Below, piece by piece: positions 27,010 through 36,221 of a DNA stretch of 64,000 bases. The stretch is from Flavobacterium frigoris PS1 (GTDB lineage Bacteria; Bacteroidota; Bacteroidia; Flavobacteriales; Flavobacteriaceae), in the NCBI RefSeq assembly GCF_000252125.1, contig NZ_AHKF01000020.1:216188-280187 (forward strand), read 5' to 3'. The notes beneath the pieces were generated by a model. It had not been told where the DNA came from and did not search any database. It saw only the letters and a list, made by a program, of their open reading frames with translations. The position numbers were made by a program, and so were the translations under genes. Every line of letters begins with the position of its first letter. Position 1 is the stretch's first letter.

Positions 27010-28290
27010 ATGAAAAATCTCGCAATGCATTGGAAAATTCTAATAGGAATGGTATTAGGACTGCTTTTCGGATTATTAATGAAAAATTTAGAGCAAAATG
27101 GATTTGTAGTTGATTGGATTAAGCCCTTTGGGACCATTTTTATCAATCTGCTTAAAATGATAGCCGTTCCGTTAATTGTCGTTTCGTTAATAGTAGGATT
27201 AGCCGATTTGAAAGATATTTCTAAACTTTCTAAACTGGGAAGTAGAACAGTATTGTTTTATTTATGCTCAACTGTGGTAGCAGTGACTATTGGTTTAGTA
27301 TTAGCCAATTTAATAAAGCCGGGTAGATATATCAATGACGAATCGAGGAAGAGTCTTATAGAAAATTTTTCAGTCGATGCGTCACAAAAAATAGAATTGG
27401 CGGTTAAAGCCAAGAATAGTGGACCTCTTCAGCCTTTAATAGATATTGTTCCTGATAACTTTTTCAAAGCCTTGAGTGATAATGGCAGTATGTTACAAGT
27501 TATATTTTTCGTGATTCTGATTGGGATTGGACTTATTTTAATTGAAGAAAAAAAATCTAAACCAGTTGTGGATTTTTTCAAGGGATTAAACGATGTAATC
27601 ATGAAAATTATTGATATTATAATGCTGTTTTCACCTTATGGCGTTTTTGCGCTGATGGCTTCATTGATGGTGGAAATTCCAGATTTTTCGACATTAGGTG
27701 CATTAGGGATCTATGGATTAACGGTATTGTTAGGTTTGTTTATAATGGCTTTTATATTCTACCCGACATTGCTGATGATTTTTGCTAAAGTAAATCCGAT
27801 TAAATTTTTCAAGGCAATTGCACCAGCCCAACTTCTTGCTTTTTCTACCAGCTCAAGTGCAGCTACACTTCCTGTTACCATGGAATGTGTGACTGACAAC
27901 CTAGGTGTTGATGAAGAAGTATCTAGTTTTGTATTGCCATTGGGAGCAACGGTGAATATGGACGGGACAAGTTTGTATCAAGCAGTGGCCGCAATATTCA
28001 TTGCCCAGGCTATGCTTCCTGAGGCACTAGATCTTCAGACACAGTTAATGATTGTTGTAACGGCAACCCTAGCATCTATAGGTTCAGCTGCGGTGCCTAG
28101 TGCCGGTATGGTGATGTTAGTTATTGTTCTTGGCCAGGCTGGTATTCCAGAAGCTGGCTTAGCGCTTATTTTTGCTATTGACAGGCCACTAGATATGTGT
28201 AGGACCGTTGTCAATGTTACAAGTGACTCTACAATCGCAACTATTGTTGCAAAATCAGTAGGAAAATTAAAAACTCCTCAAGGATTTTAA
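27010..28290 (+). CDS. Second dicarboxylate/amino acid:cation symporter (sodium-type signature)
   Basis: A 426-residue DAACS symporter, clearly diverged from its upstream neighbour. It keeps the canonical serine-rich HP1 (STSSSAATLP), the TM7 NMDGTSLYQA motif and TM8 DRPLDMCRTVVNVTSDSTIATIVAK. That TM8 has the full Asp/Asp/Arg/Asn/Asp set seen in sodium-coupled GltPh and its relatives. It therefore probably uses sodium and may carry a different amino acid from the first copy. It lies between a terminator and a 250-base gap, so it is likely a separate transcript. Confidence 0.9.
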   Translation: MKNLAMHWKILIGMVLGLLFGLLMKNLEQNGFVVDWIKPFGTIFINLLKMIAVPLIVVSLIVGLADLKDISKLSKLGSRTVLFYLCSTVVAVTIGLVLANLIKPGRYINDESRKSLIENFSVDASQKIELAVKAKNSGPLQPLIDIVPDNFFKALSDNGSMLQVIFFVILIGIGLILIEEKKSKPVVDFFKGLNDVIMKIIDIIMLFSPYGVFALMASLMVEIPDFSTLGALGIYGLTVLLGLFIMAFIFYPTLLMIFAKVNPIKFFKAIAPAQLLAFSTSSSAATLPVTMECVTDNLGVDEEVSSFVLPLGATVNMDGTSLYQAVAAIFIAQAMLPEALDLQTQLMIVVTATLASIGSAAVPSAGMVMLVIVLGQAGIPEAGLALIFAIDRPLDMCRTVVNVTSDSTIATIVAKSVGKLKTPQGF

Positions 28291-28493
28291 TTTTCCAAGT
28301 TTTAAATTAGGTTGTAGATGTATTCACTATTATTCAGTGTTGATGTAGCCGGTTTAACAATTCTACTGCTGAAAAAGCATTTTATTTGGTCATAATTTTT
28401 AATAATAATCTAGTTTATCTAATGCTTTCTTTTTATTTATTAAAACAAATCTAAATAGTTCATTAATTTGTTGATAGTTGCTGATCAAAAGTG

Positions 28494-28523
28494 TTAAACA
28501 TCAAATATATAGATGTATGTTTG
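28494..28523 (+). promoter_or_regulatory. Candidate promoter of the TPR hybrid kinase (TTA-N19-TATGTTTG)
   Basis: TATGTTTG at 28516-28523 matches TAnnTTTG exactly, with a TTA 19 bases upstream at 28494-28496. It predicts a leader of about 12 bases before the ATG at 28541. Confidence 0.55.
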
Positions 28524-28540
28524 TAATCTAATAGCTACCT

Positions 28541-30754
28541 ATGTTTTTCATACGAATCTTTTTATTTCTTTTTATTTCATCCAATATGTTCGGTAATGAA
28601 ACCATTACTGATTCGAATTTGCCTACAATAAAAGAAGCTACCATACTAGCAAAGGAGGCCGAAGGTTACCTACATAATGCTGATTATGAAAAATCTTTTT
28701 CTACCTCAAGACTTGCGTTGGAGCAAGCCTTGATGATAAATGATGATTACCTTATCGCGAGGTCCTATAGAAATATTGGCTCCACTTATGAAGAGTTATT
28801 TGAATTTGAAAAAGCTGTTTTTTACTATAAAAAAGGATTAATTTATGCTGATAGAACATTAAACGACACAATTAAAAATGCGTTGAATAATAATTTGGGT
28901 AATATCTATTGTTTTGAAAGAAAGCAATTTGATAAAGGATTAAATTATTATAAGAAATCACTTGAATATGGACATAAGATGGCTGATAATAGTCAGATAT
29001 ATATTACAGAATTAAATTTGGCATGGGCTTATTTCTATTCTAAAAATTTTGAAAAGGGTAAGTCTCACCTTGATTTTATAAACACCTACAAAAATAAATA
29101 TGGTAATAAAGTAACAATTGTTGCTTTAAATATGCTAAATGGAATGTATTTTGGAAATAGGTCAGAATTTGAAAAGGCAAGTTTATTTTTTCTAGAAGCT
29201 ATTAAGTTAGGTAATGAAGGGGATGAAAAATTGGATTTGTCCTATGCGCACGAAGAGTATGCTATTTTATTGATGAAAATGGGTAATTATAAGGAAGCTT
29301 ATGAAAACTTAGTTCTATTTAACAAAATTACAGAAGAACTCGATAGTTCAAATGAACAAAAGAAAGCCAATGCAGCAGGTGTTAACGTCGAATTGGATGA
29401 ATACAAAAGAAAAGTAGATGCTATTGAGCATGAAAATGAGCTGCAGTACAAAAGTTTACAACAATCCAGAATTATTGTTACACTATTTGTTATTATTTTG
29501 GCAGTGTTTTTGCTTTTGTTCTATTCGCTGTATAAAAATTATAACTTTAAAAAGAAAAAGAATGCCGAACTTATTATTGCTAATGAGCAATTAAGTCTCG
29601 CTAAGGAGAAAGCCGAAGTGGCATCGCAACTTAAATCTCAGTTTGTCTCGACAATTACCCATGAGTTAAGAACTCCGTTATATGGAGTTTTAGGAATCAC
29701 AAATATGTTGTTAGATGAACATAAGGAACTAGCTAATAGCCCTCATTTAATGTCTCTTAAATTTTCAGCGAGGTACTTGTTGTCACTTGTAAACGATGTT
29801 CTTCAAATTAATAAAATTGAAGAAAACAGAATTGTTCTTGAAAATTTGACGTTCAATATTGCCGATGAAATTAATATGATTAAAAATTCATTGTCATTTA
29901 TTGCCAAGAATCACTCTAATGTTATCAATGTTAATATTGATCCTGAAATCCCTGAGTATTTGATTGGGGATAAATTAAGATTCTCACAAATTCTTATAAA
30001 TTTAGTTAGTAATGCATTGAAATTCACAAAGAACGGTGAGGTAAATATTAATGCAAATTTGATAAATGTTGAAAATACATTGCATTATATTGAATTTAAG
30101 ATTAAAGATAATGGAGTCGGAATTGCGGAAGAGGATCAGGATAAAGTATTCGAAAAGTTTGTCCAAATAGGAAGAAAAGAAATCGATTATCAAGGTACAG
30201 GTTTAGGATTATCAATCGTGAAACGATTATTGGAATTATTTAATAGTACAATTTCACTTGAAAGTAAAACCGATGAGGGAACTACATTTACCTTTACTAT
30301 TGCATTTGACTACGACCCTTTTAGAACCATTAGCTTAATAAATAATATTCAAGTTGATTTAACTGCAGGCCAGATTTTTAAAGTTTTAGTGGTTGATGAC
30401 AATTCGATCAATCAATTAGTTACCAAAAAAATTATCGAGAAGCACAATTATAAGTGTACGGTTGTGGATTCTGGGTTAGCAGCTCTTGAAATGCTCGATA
30501 CATTACAATTTGATGTTATTTTAATGGACATAAATATGCCATTAATGAATGGCTTTGAAACCACTAGGAGAATTCGTAAAAAAGGTATAAATACACCTGT
30601 AATAGCTTTAACGGCATATGATAAAGAGGAGATTTCAGAAGAAGCCATTTCTGCTGGAATTAATGATATTCTTATTAAGCCATTTGCACCAGCATTATTG
30701 GTCAAGACAATTAATCAACTTATATTTAAGGCAAAGGAAGTTCCATTTGTATAA
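28541..30754 (+). CDS. TPR-domain hybrid sensor histidine kinase
   Basis: A 737-residue sensor with signal-type N-terminus, tetratricopeptide-like repeats (about residues 30-280, e.g. NIGSTYEELFEFEKAVFYYKK), and one transmembrane helix near residues 307-330. A coiled linker leads to HisKA with phospho-His374 in STITHELRTPLYG and a HATPase_c domain (NALKFTKNG, DNGVGIAEED, GTGLGLSIVKRL). The C-terminal receiver has phospho-acceptor Asp663 in LMDINMPLMNG. The TPR part is predicted to lie in the periplasm and could bind a protein or peptide. No partner output regulator is adjacent. Confidence 0.92.
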   Translation: MFFIRIFLFLFISSNMFGNETITDSNLPTIKEATILAKEAEGYLHNADYEKSFSTSRLALEQALMINDDYLIARSYRNIGSTYEELFEFEKAVFYYKKGLIYADRTLNDTIKNALNNNLGNIYCFERKQFDKGLNYYKKSLEYGHKMADNSQIYITELNLAWAYFYSKNFEKGKSHLDFINTYKNKYGNKVTIVALNMLNGMYFGNRSEFEKASLFFLEAIKLGNEGDEKLDLSYAHEEYAILLMKMGNYKEAYENLVLFNKITEELDSSNEQKKANAAGVNVELDEYKRKVDAIEHENELQYKSLQQSRIIVTLFVIILAVFLLLFYSLYKNYNFKKKKNAELIIANEQLSLAKEKAEVASQLKSQFVSTITHELRTPLYGVLGITNMLLDEHKELANSPHLMSLKFSARYLLSLVNDVLQINKIEENRIVLENLTFNIADEINMIKNSLSFIAKNHSNVINVNIDPEIPEYLIGDKLRFSQILINLVSNALKFTKNGEVNINANLINVENTLHYIEFKIKDNGVGIAEEDQDKVFEKFVQIGRKEIDYQGTGLGLSIVKRLLELFNSTISLESKTDEGTTFTFTIAFDYDPFRTISLINNIQVDLTAGQIFKVLVVDDNSINQLVTKKIIEKHNYKCTVVDSGLAALEMLDTLQFDVILMDINMPLMNGFETTRRIRKKGINTPVIALTAYDKEEISEEAISAGINDILIKPFAPALLVKTINQLIFKAKEVPFV

Positions 30755-30775
30755 TAAATTTCATTTTGAAAAAAA

Positions 30776-30816
30776 AATCGCAAAATCATTTTAATATGAT
30801 TTTGCGATTTTTTTTT
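30776..30816. terminator. Bidirectional terminator between the hybrid kinase and hsp20
   Basis: AATCGCAAAATCAT pairs with ATGATTTTGCGATT around a six-base loop, with an A-run before and a T-run after. Confidence 0.9.
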
Positions 30817-30848
30817 CAAGACTTTTTGCTTTTTAAGCATAATCCTTT

Positions 30849-31325
30849 TTATTTAATAGCAATTGTCTTAGTTATATTTTGTTTTCCCCCTTCTTTTTTA
30901 TCAATTTCTATATGAAGGATACCATCTTTATAATTGGCGCTAATTTTATTTTCGTCCGCATATTCTGGTAAACTAAAGGATCGTCTGAATGATTGGTAGT
31001 TAAATTCTTTTCGATAGTAATTGTCTTTCTTTCTGGTTTCCTCTTTTTCTTCTTCTTTTTCTGAAGATATAGAAAGCATATTATTATCAACTTCCACTTT
31101 AAAGTCTTGTTTTTTCAAACCGGGAGCAGCTAATTCGATTTCAATTTTTTTATCCGTTTCTTTTAAGTTTACTGACGGTAAATTGCTACCCATTGAAGCG
31201 AGATTTCGATCAGTCCAATCCATTAGGTCTAATGGTGCGAAATCATCAAAAAACGAATCTACTGATGGTAAAAACGGACTTGTAACTACAGGCGCGAAGC
31301 CATTTCTTTTTACTAAAGTTTTCAT
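30849..31325 (-). CDS. Hsp20/alpha-crystallin family small heat-shock protein
   Basis: A 158-residue holdase chaperone that binds unfolding proteins during stress. The alpha-crystallin domain spans about residues 47-145 (VNLKETDKKIEIELAAPGLKK onward, ending ANYKDGILHIEIDKK). The C-terminal IAI in KTIAIK is the usual I-x-I oligomerisation motif. A lysine/glutamate-rich insert (EKEEEKEETRKK) is present in the middle. It is a single gene between the bidirectional terminator and its own promoter box. The symbol hsp20 is a family name only. Confidence 0.94.
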   Translation of the reverse strand: MKTLVKRNGFAPVVTSPFLPSVDSFFDDFAPLDLMDWTDRNLASMGSNLPSVNLKETDKKIEIELAAPGLKKQDFKVEVDNNMLSISSEKEEEKEETRKKDNYYRKEFNYQSFRRSFSLPEYADENKISANYKDGILHIEIDKKEGGKQNITKTIAIK

Positions 31326-31368
31326 AATTTAAAAGTTTAAAGGTTTGTTAATCATTTAATTAAAATTA

Positions 31369-31376
31369 CAAAAGTA
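31369..31376 (-). promoter_or_regulatory. Candidate -7 box (TACTTTTG) upstream of hsp20
   Basis: Read on the minus strand, TACTTTTG matches TAnnTTTG exactly and lies 43 bases before the hsp20 ATG. A clear TTG -33 element is not seen. No CIRCE-type inverted repeat was found nearby. Confidence 0.45.
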
Positions 31377-31505
31377 AAATATGTTTTTAAAAAAAATAAC
31401 ACTTAATTAACTATGTATTAGGTATTTACCTAATAAAAAAAATACCTCTTACCATAATGGCAAAAGGTATTTCTTACACTTTGATAACTAGATGTACAAT
31501 TTATA

Positions 31506-32765
31506 TTAGTACCAGCGTTTTTTATTTTGTTTTGAAGCATCAGATTTTCTGGATTTATGGGCACCACCACTTCTATTTGAATTTTTTGGTTTGGTTGACC
31601 CGCCTGAAGCGGTCTCAGGATTACCTGAATGCCAAGGATAAGGATGATCGCTAACGGTTTTAACGTCAACTTTAATTAATTTTTGAATATCCTTCCAGTA
31701 GCCGTGTTCATCTTTACTACAAAAGGAAATTGCTACTCCACCGTTTCCGGCACGACCAGTTCTTCCAATTCGGTGTACATAGGTTTCAGGAATATTGGGT
31801 AAGTCAAAGTTGATAACGTAGGGCAATTGGTCAATGTCAATTCCTCGAGCAGCTATATCTGTAGCTACAAGGACTCCAACTTCTTTGTTTTTAAAAGCTT
31901 CTAGAACGCGTTGTCTTGCATTTTGCGATTTGTCACCATGAATAGCCTCGGCAGCGATATTATTTTTGCGTAAAGCCTTCACCACATTATCTGCTCCATG
32001 CTTTGTTCTTGAAAAAACCAATACATCTGTCAAGTTTTCATTCTTGATTAGGTTGTATAATAAGTTACGCTTTTCGGTTTTTTCAACAAAATAGACACGT
32101 TGCTCTACATTTTCTGCAGTAGATGAAACGGGTGATACAGTTACTGTTTCGGGCTTGGTTAAAAACATTTCAGCCAGTTCGCGAATAGCAATTGGCATCG
32201 TTGCAGAGAAAAACAGGGTCTGTCTGTTTTTAGGAGTAAGTTTTACGATTTTTTTGACATCATTTACAAATCCCATATCAAGCATTTGATCAGCTTCATC
32301 TAGAACTAGACAATGCAAGTGGTCTAGATCAATAAAACCTTGCTTATGCAGGTCTAGTAACCTTCCTGGGGTTGCAATTAAAATGTCTACACCATTTTTT
32401 AGCGCATCTACTTGTGGGTTCTGAGAAACACCTCCAAAAATGGTCAGCTGTGTTAAATTAGTATATTTTCCGTAAGTGTCAAAACTTTGGCCTATTTGAA
32501 CCGCTAATTCTCGTGTAGGAGTTACTACTAGAGCACGAATTTGCTTGGCTTTCTTTGACGATCCTACAATGCGGTGTAATTGGTGTATAATTGGTATAGC
32601 AAATGCTGCTGTTTTTCCAGTTCCTGTTTGTGCACAGCCTATTAAATCTTTACCCGCTAAAACTAGGGGAATTGATTGTTCTTGGATAGGAGTGGGGTTA
32701 GTATAGCCTTGTTCGTATACGGCTCTTTGGATACTTTTTGAAAGTGATAATTCTTCGAATAACAT
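31506..32765 (-). CDS. DEAD-box ATP-dependent RNA helicase (RhlE-like)
   Basis: An RNA helicase of 419 residues with the full motif set. These are the Q motif (NPTPIQEQSIP), motif I AQTGTGKT, TPTRELA, LDEADQMLDMGF (DEAD), the SAT motif, VFSRTKHGADN, ATDIAARGIDI and YVHRIGRTGRAG. A short basic, Gly/Ser-rich tail after about residue 385 probably binds RNA non-specifically. It likely acts in ribosome assembly or RNA decay, and in cold adaptation in psychrotolerant flavobacteria. It is transcribed alone; the gap to the upstream hutG gene is about 140 bases. Confidence 0.94.
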   Translation of the reverse strand: MLFEELSLSKSIQRAVYEQGYTNPTPIQEQSIPLVLAGKDLIGCAQTGTGKTAAFAIPIIHQLHRIVGSSKKAKQIRALVVTPTRELAVQIGQSFDTYGKYTNLTQLTIFGGVSQNPQVDALKNGVDILIATPGRLLDLHKQGFIDLDHLHCLVLDEADQMLDMGFVNDVKKIVKLTPKNRQTLFFSATMPIAIRELAEMFLTKPETVTVSPVSSTAENVEQRVYFVEKTEKRNLLYNLIKNENLTDVLVFSRTKHGADNVVKALRKNNIAAEAIHGDKSQNARQRVLEAFKNKEVGVLVATDIAARGIDIDQLPYVINFDLPNIPETYVHRIGRTGRAGNGGVAISFCSKDEHGYWKDIQKLIKVDVKTVSDHPYPWHSGNPETASGGSTKPKNSNRSGGAHKSRKSDASKQNKKRWY

Positions 32766-32905
32766 ATTTTTGAAATTAAATATCTTGTATTAAGTACATA
32801 GATAGTTCTGCAAAGATAGTATTATTATTTTTGATGGGTATTTCTTGTAGTTGTGTGAATTAAGTTTTGCTTATTATATGCCAGATACACAGTTACAAGT
32901 TTGTA

Positions 32906-33943
32906 TTAAGCAATGCTATTGTTTGCTTTTATAAAGTCAGTAACTAAGTAACCTATCAATTTACCTATTAGGTGTTTGTTTTTTTCGTCATCCAAATCAG
33001 GGGCACCCTCACATATGTGTATATAGGTAGCATTTTTGTTTTTACCGAAAAAGGAAATAAACTGCCTCAGTTCTTCCACAGAAAAACCACTCAGGGTCAT
33101 GGCGCTACTGGCTATATTGGGAAGTGCATCCAAATCAATTTCGATTCCGAAGCCATCGGTTTCGACAAATGCTAATGCGGTATTCATTTCCAGATTAAAA
33201 TCCTTTTCTTTTCTAATTTTTATACTGTCATACGTATTATAGCGAACGCGATCTTCGGTTTTTTTAATTATGTCTAGTACACTTTTGGAAGTATAATTTT
33301 CGTGCAAACCAAAAACGAAATACTTTTTCAAAAATCCTTCTTCAAAAGCATAGGAGAAGCCATTTCCGCTATGACGCCCTTCTAAAATTCTAAAATCAGA
33401 ATGTGCGTCAAAATTTATGGCATTTATAGGTTTGCCTTTAGCCAATGCTGCTCCTTTAATATTACCGTAAGAGTTGTTGTGTCCACCTCCAATAATTATT
33501 GGGGTTTTTCCGGCTTTGATAATGTTAAATATTAGATGAGAAACATCTTTGTCAATTCTTTCCACTAACTGACTTAATTTAGATCGATCATCAATATCGT
33601 GGAAGTCCAAATGCTCTACTTCTTTCATTTCTTCGCGAACATTAACCTGTCCCAAAACGATAATTTGACTTCCTTTACAAAAGCGATTGTGTTGAATGTT
33701 GGCGATGTTTTTTATGGCGCTATCCCAAGCAGATGCGGCTCCAGGTCTTCCATAATTAGCTCTAACACCAATATCTTCTGGAATTCCAAGTAGGACATAC
33801 TTTGCTTCAGAGGTTTTTAAAAATGAAATTGGATCAGTCCCTTTAGGGACAGTAATCATCTTTTCACCAAATTTGATTTCTCCACTTCTGTGGTTTGTAA
33901 TTTTGGCGAGATCATTCATTGTAAAAGGCAAAAGCTTTTCCAT
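32906..33943 (-). CDS. hutG: Formimidoylglutamase (arginase/agmatinase family)
   Basis: A ureohydrolase-fold enzyme of 345 residues, assigned to histidine degradation: N-formimidoyl-glutamate to glutamate and formamide. Metal-ligand motifs are IIGGGHNNSYGN, NFDAHSDFR and EIDLDALPNIASS; the first is GGGHNN rather than the usual GGDHS, as in this subgroup. The start at 33943 (MEKLLPFTM) is preferred because a -7 box overlaps the TTG at 33964, which would give the longer form. The hutG call rests on subgroup resemblance and on hutI lying about 1 kb away. Agmatinase or arginase activity is a less likely alternative. Confidence 0.75.
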   Translation of the reverse strand: MEKLLPFTMNDLAKITNHRSGEIKFGEKMITVPKGTDPISFLKTSEAKYVLLGIPEDIGVRANYGRPGAASAWDSAIKNIANIQHNRFCKGSQIIVLGQVNVREEMKEVEHLDFHDIDDRSKLSQLVERIDKDVSHLIFNIIKAGKTPIIIGGGHNNSYGNIKGAALAKGKPINAINFDAHSDFRILEGRHSGNGFSYAFEEGFLKKYFVFGLHENYTSKSVLDIIKKTEDRVRYNTYDSIKIRKEKDFNLEMNTALAFVETDGFGIEIDLDALPNIASSAMTLSGFSVEELRQFISFFGKNKNATYIHICEGAPDLDDEKNKHLIGKLIGYLVTDFIKANNSIA

Positions 33944-33961
33944 AAAAAAAAATAATTTTTT

Positions 33962-33969
33962 CAAAAATA
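33962..33969 (-). promoter_or_regulatory. -7 box (TATTTTTG) of the hutG promoter
   Basis: On the minus strand TATTTTTG matches TAnnTTTG exactly and lies 18 bases before the ATG at 33943. It overlaps the alternative TTG start, so that start cannot be in the transcript. Confidence 0.5.
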
Positions 33970-33990
33970 CTATAATTGTGTTAACTTTCG

Positions 33991-34019
33991 TTAAACTTTA
34001 ATATATATTGTTAAATTTG
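33991..34019 (+). promoter_or_regulatory. Promoter of the coiled-coil membrane protein gene (TTA-N18-TAAATTTG)
   Basis: TAAATTTG at 34012-34019 matches TAnnTTTG exactly with a TTA 18 bases upstream. Transcription would begin near 34025, so translation starts at 34038, not at the TTG at 34008. It is back-to-back with the hutG promoter. Confidence 0.6.
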
Positions 34020-34037
34020 AAAAAAAAAGTAATTAAA

Positions 34038-34922
34038 ATGGAAAATCAAAAAAGTAGTTCAAGTCTTAAAGCGGTAATTGCAGTATTAGCGGTTTTACTA
34101 GTGGGGAGTTTAGTCTATATTTTTAAAGTTACATCTGATGTGACTACAGTGCAAACTGAATTAAAATCTACAATGACTGAAAAAGAGACGGTTATGAAGG
34201 ATTTGGAGGATTTGAAAGCAACATATGATGCTGCAATCGGTGAAAACACTTCTATGTCTGATGAGTTGATCCAAGAAAGAGATAAGGTTGTGAATTTAAT
34301 AGCAGACTTAAAGAAATCTAAAGGAGACGTTGCTTCACTTGCAAAATACAAAACTCAGTTTATTGCTTTGCAAGGTAATATGAAGACTTTAATGGCAGAA
34401 AATGAAGGTTTAAAAATGCAAAACACTACCTTAACAACTCAACGAGACAGTACTGTTGTAGTATTGACTGAAACTAAGAAAAATGTTGAGGTATTAGCAG
34501 GACAAAACGAGGAGTTAGCAAAAGCGGTTGAAAAAGGTTCAAAACTAACAGTATTGAACACAACGGGATCTGCTTTTAAATTAAGAAATTCTGGAAAACA
34601 AATAGAAACGGACAAAGCAAGCAGAGCTGATGTTCTAAGAGTAAGTTTTACAATTGCTGAAAATCAAATTGCTCAATCAGGTGATAAAACTTATCAAGTG
34701 CAGGTTATTGACAGTAAAAACAATGTTTTAGGTGATAAAAAAACAGAAACTTTTGGAGAGAATACTTTAACGTATAGTTTTGCGACTAATGTTGCTTACG
34801 AAAACAAAACGGTTAAAGTTACACAAGATTTAAAAGGAAAAGATTTTGCTAAAGGAACTTATTATATTAATATTTTCAATAAAGGAGAAATGGTTTCTAA
34901 AACAAGTTTTGTTTTAAAATAA
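34038..34922 (+). CDS. Coiled-coil membrane-anchored protein of unknown function
   Basis: I do not recognise the family. The 294-residue protein begins with a short cytoplasmic serine-rich tail, one transmembrane helix at about residues 12-32, and a long Lys/Glu/Thr-rich coiled coil (about 35-165). It ends in a beta-rich domain (about 170-294) with VLNTTGSAFKLRNSGKQIETDKASRADVLRV and a strand-rich end KGTYYINIFNKGEMVSKTSFVLK. The C-terminal part is predicted to be periplasmic. It sits between hutG and hutI but on the opposite strand, so it is not part of the hut operon. It has its own promoter and terminator. Confidence 0.8.
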   Translation: MENQKSSSSLKAVIAVLAVLLVGSLVYIFKVTSDVTTVQTELKSTMTEKETVMKDLEDLKATYDAAIGENTSMSDELIQERDKVVNLIADLKKSKGDVASLAKYKTQFIALQGNMKTLMAENEGLKMQNTTLTTQRDSTVVVLTETKKNVEVLAGQNEELAKAVEKGSKLTVLNTTGSAFKLRNSGKQIETDKASRADVLRVSFTIAENQIAQSGDKTYQVQVIDSKNNVLGDKKTETFGENTLTYSFATNVAYENKTVKVTQDLKGKDFAKGTYYINIFNKGEMVSKTSFVLK

Positions 34923-34940
34923 CAGTAGATGACTAAGTTA

Positions 34941-34973
34941 AAAAAAGAGGAGCCTAATAGCTCCTCTTTTTTT
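34941..34973. terminator. Bidirectional terminator between the coiled-coil gene and hutI
   Basis: AAGAGGAGC pairs with GCTCCTCTT around a six-base loop, with A-rich and T-rich flanks, between convergent genes. Confidence 0.88.
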
Positions 34974-36210
34974 ATGTAATATTTTGTCCTTCCAGCATTA
35001 CGGTATCAATTAAATTACTACCAAAGGCGTAGGGCAATTGATAGTAGGAGGGAATTGACTTTGTAATAATTAGATTCGCTTTTTTTCCTATGGTTATACT
35101 TCCATGTGTATCTGAAAGTCCCATAGCGTAGGCACCATTTATTGTAGCTGCGTTTATCGCTTCCTCAGGAGTCATTTTCATTTTGATACAAGCAGTGGCT
35201 ACAACAAAATTCATATTTCCAGATGGAGTTGACCCAGGATTGTAATCAGTTGCTAGGGCAATCGGAAGACCGGCAGCGATCATTTCTCGTGCTGGTGTAT
35301 ATGGAATACTTAGAAAATAGGAGCAAGAAGGCAAAGCAACCGGCATGGTGTCCGTGTTTTTTAAGGCAATAATGTCTTCTGTTTTCATGACTTCAAGATG
35401 GTCCACAGAAAGGGCATTATATTTTATGGCTGCTTGGACCCCTCCAATTGAATTGAATTGATTCACATGAATTTTTGGCTTTAAGCCAAAACGAATTCCT
35501 GCTTCCATAATTTGCTCCGTCTCGGCAACTGTGAAATAACCTGTTTCGCAAAAAACATCAATATAGTCAGCGAGTTGGTTCTTTGCAATTTCGGGAAGCA
35601 TTTCATCAATTATTAAATCAATATAGCCTTTTCTGTTTTCTTTGTATTCTAATGGAATAGCATGCGCTCCCAGAAAAGTAGCTTTTATGGTTATGGGATA
35701 CTGCTTAGATAATTGTTTGATAACTCTAAGTATTTTTAGTTCCCCATTTAATGATAGTCCATAACCGGACTTAATTTCTAACGCTCCAGTTCCCAATCGT
35801 ATTACATCTTCCAATCGCTCTTTTGACTGTAGGTAGATTTCTTCTTCTGATGACTCATTCAGTTTTTTAGCTGAATTTAGTATACCTCCGCCACGGTTGG
35901 CTATTTCTTCATAGGTAAGACCGTTGATTCGATCTACAAATTCCTGTTCGCGATTTCCTGCATACACAATATGCGTATGGCTGTCACACCAAGTGGGTAA
36001 TACAATTTTTCCAGTAGCATCAATAATGGTATCTGCTTTTAGTATGGGCAAGTTTTCCATAGACCCAAAATCAGCAATCAAATTGCCTTTGATTAGTAAG
36101 TAGGCATTTTTGATAGTTGGAAGGATAGCCATTTCAGCACCAGAAACTTTCGAAACTGAAGTTTCTCGAACTTGAAGCAATTCTTTGATATTGGTAATTA
36201 GTGTTGTCAT
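34972..36210 (-). CDS. hutI: Imidazolonepropionase
   Basis: An amidohydrolase that opens 4-imidazolone-5-propionate to N-formimidoyl-L-glutamate, the third step of histidine degradation. The 412-residue protein has the metal motif PTWCDSHTHIVYAGNREQEF, the HutI-specific IANRGGGILNSAKKL, FLGAHAIPLEY, and the late ATDYNPGSTPSGNM with the catalytic Asp. It lies 11 bases downstream of the glutamine cyclotransferase gene on the same strand, so the two may be co-transcribed. hutH and hutU are not in the window. Confidence 0.95.
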   Translation of the reverse strand: MTTLITNIKELLQVRETSVSKVSGAEMAILPTIKNAYLLIKGNLIADFGSMENLPILKADTIIDATGKIVLPTWCDSHTHIVYAGNREQEFVDRINGLTYEEIANRGGGILNSAKKLNESSEEEIYLQSKERLEDVIRLGTGALEIKSGYGLSLNGELKILRVIKQLSKQYPITIKATFLGAHAIPLEYKENRKGYIDLIIDEMLPEIAKNQLADYIDVFCETGYFTVAETEQIMEAGIRFGLKPKIHVNQFNSIGGVQAAIKYNALSVDHLEVMKTEDIIALKNTDTMPVALPSCSYFLSIPYTPAREMIAAGLPIALATDYNPGSTPSGNMNFVVATACIKMKMTPEEAINAATINGAYAMGLSDTHGSITIGKKANLIITKSIPSYYQLPYAFGSNLIDTVMLEGQNIT

Positions 36211-36221
36211 TTTATTTTTCG

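Noticed and set aside
31430..31669. Reading frames on both strands over the 3' end of the helicase gene.
   Set aside because: They are shadows of the glycine/serine-rich C-terminal tail of the DEAD-box helicase.
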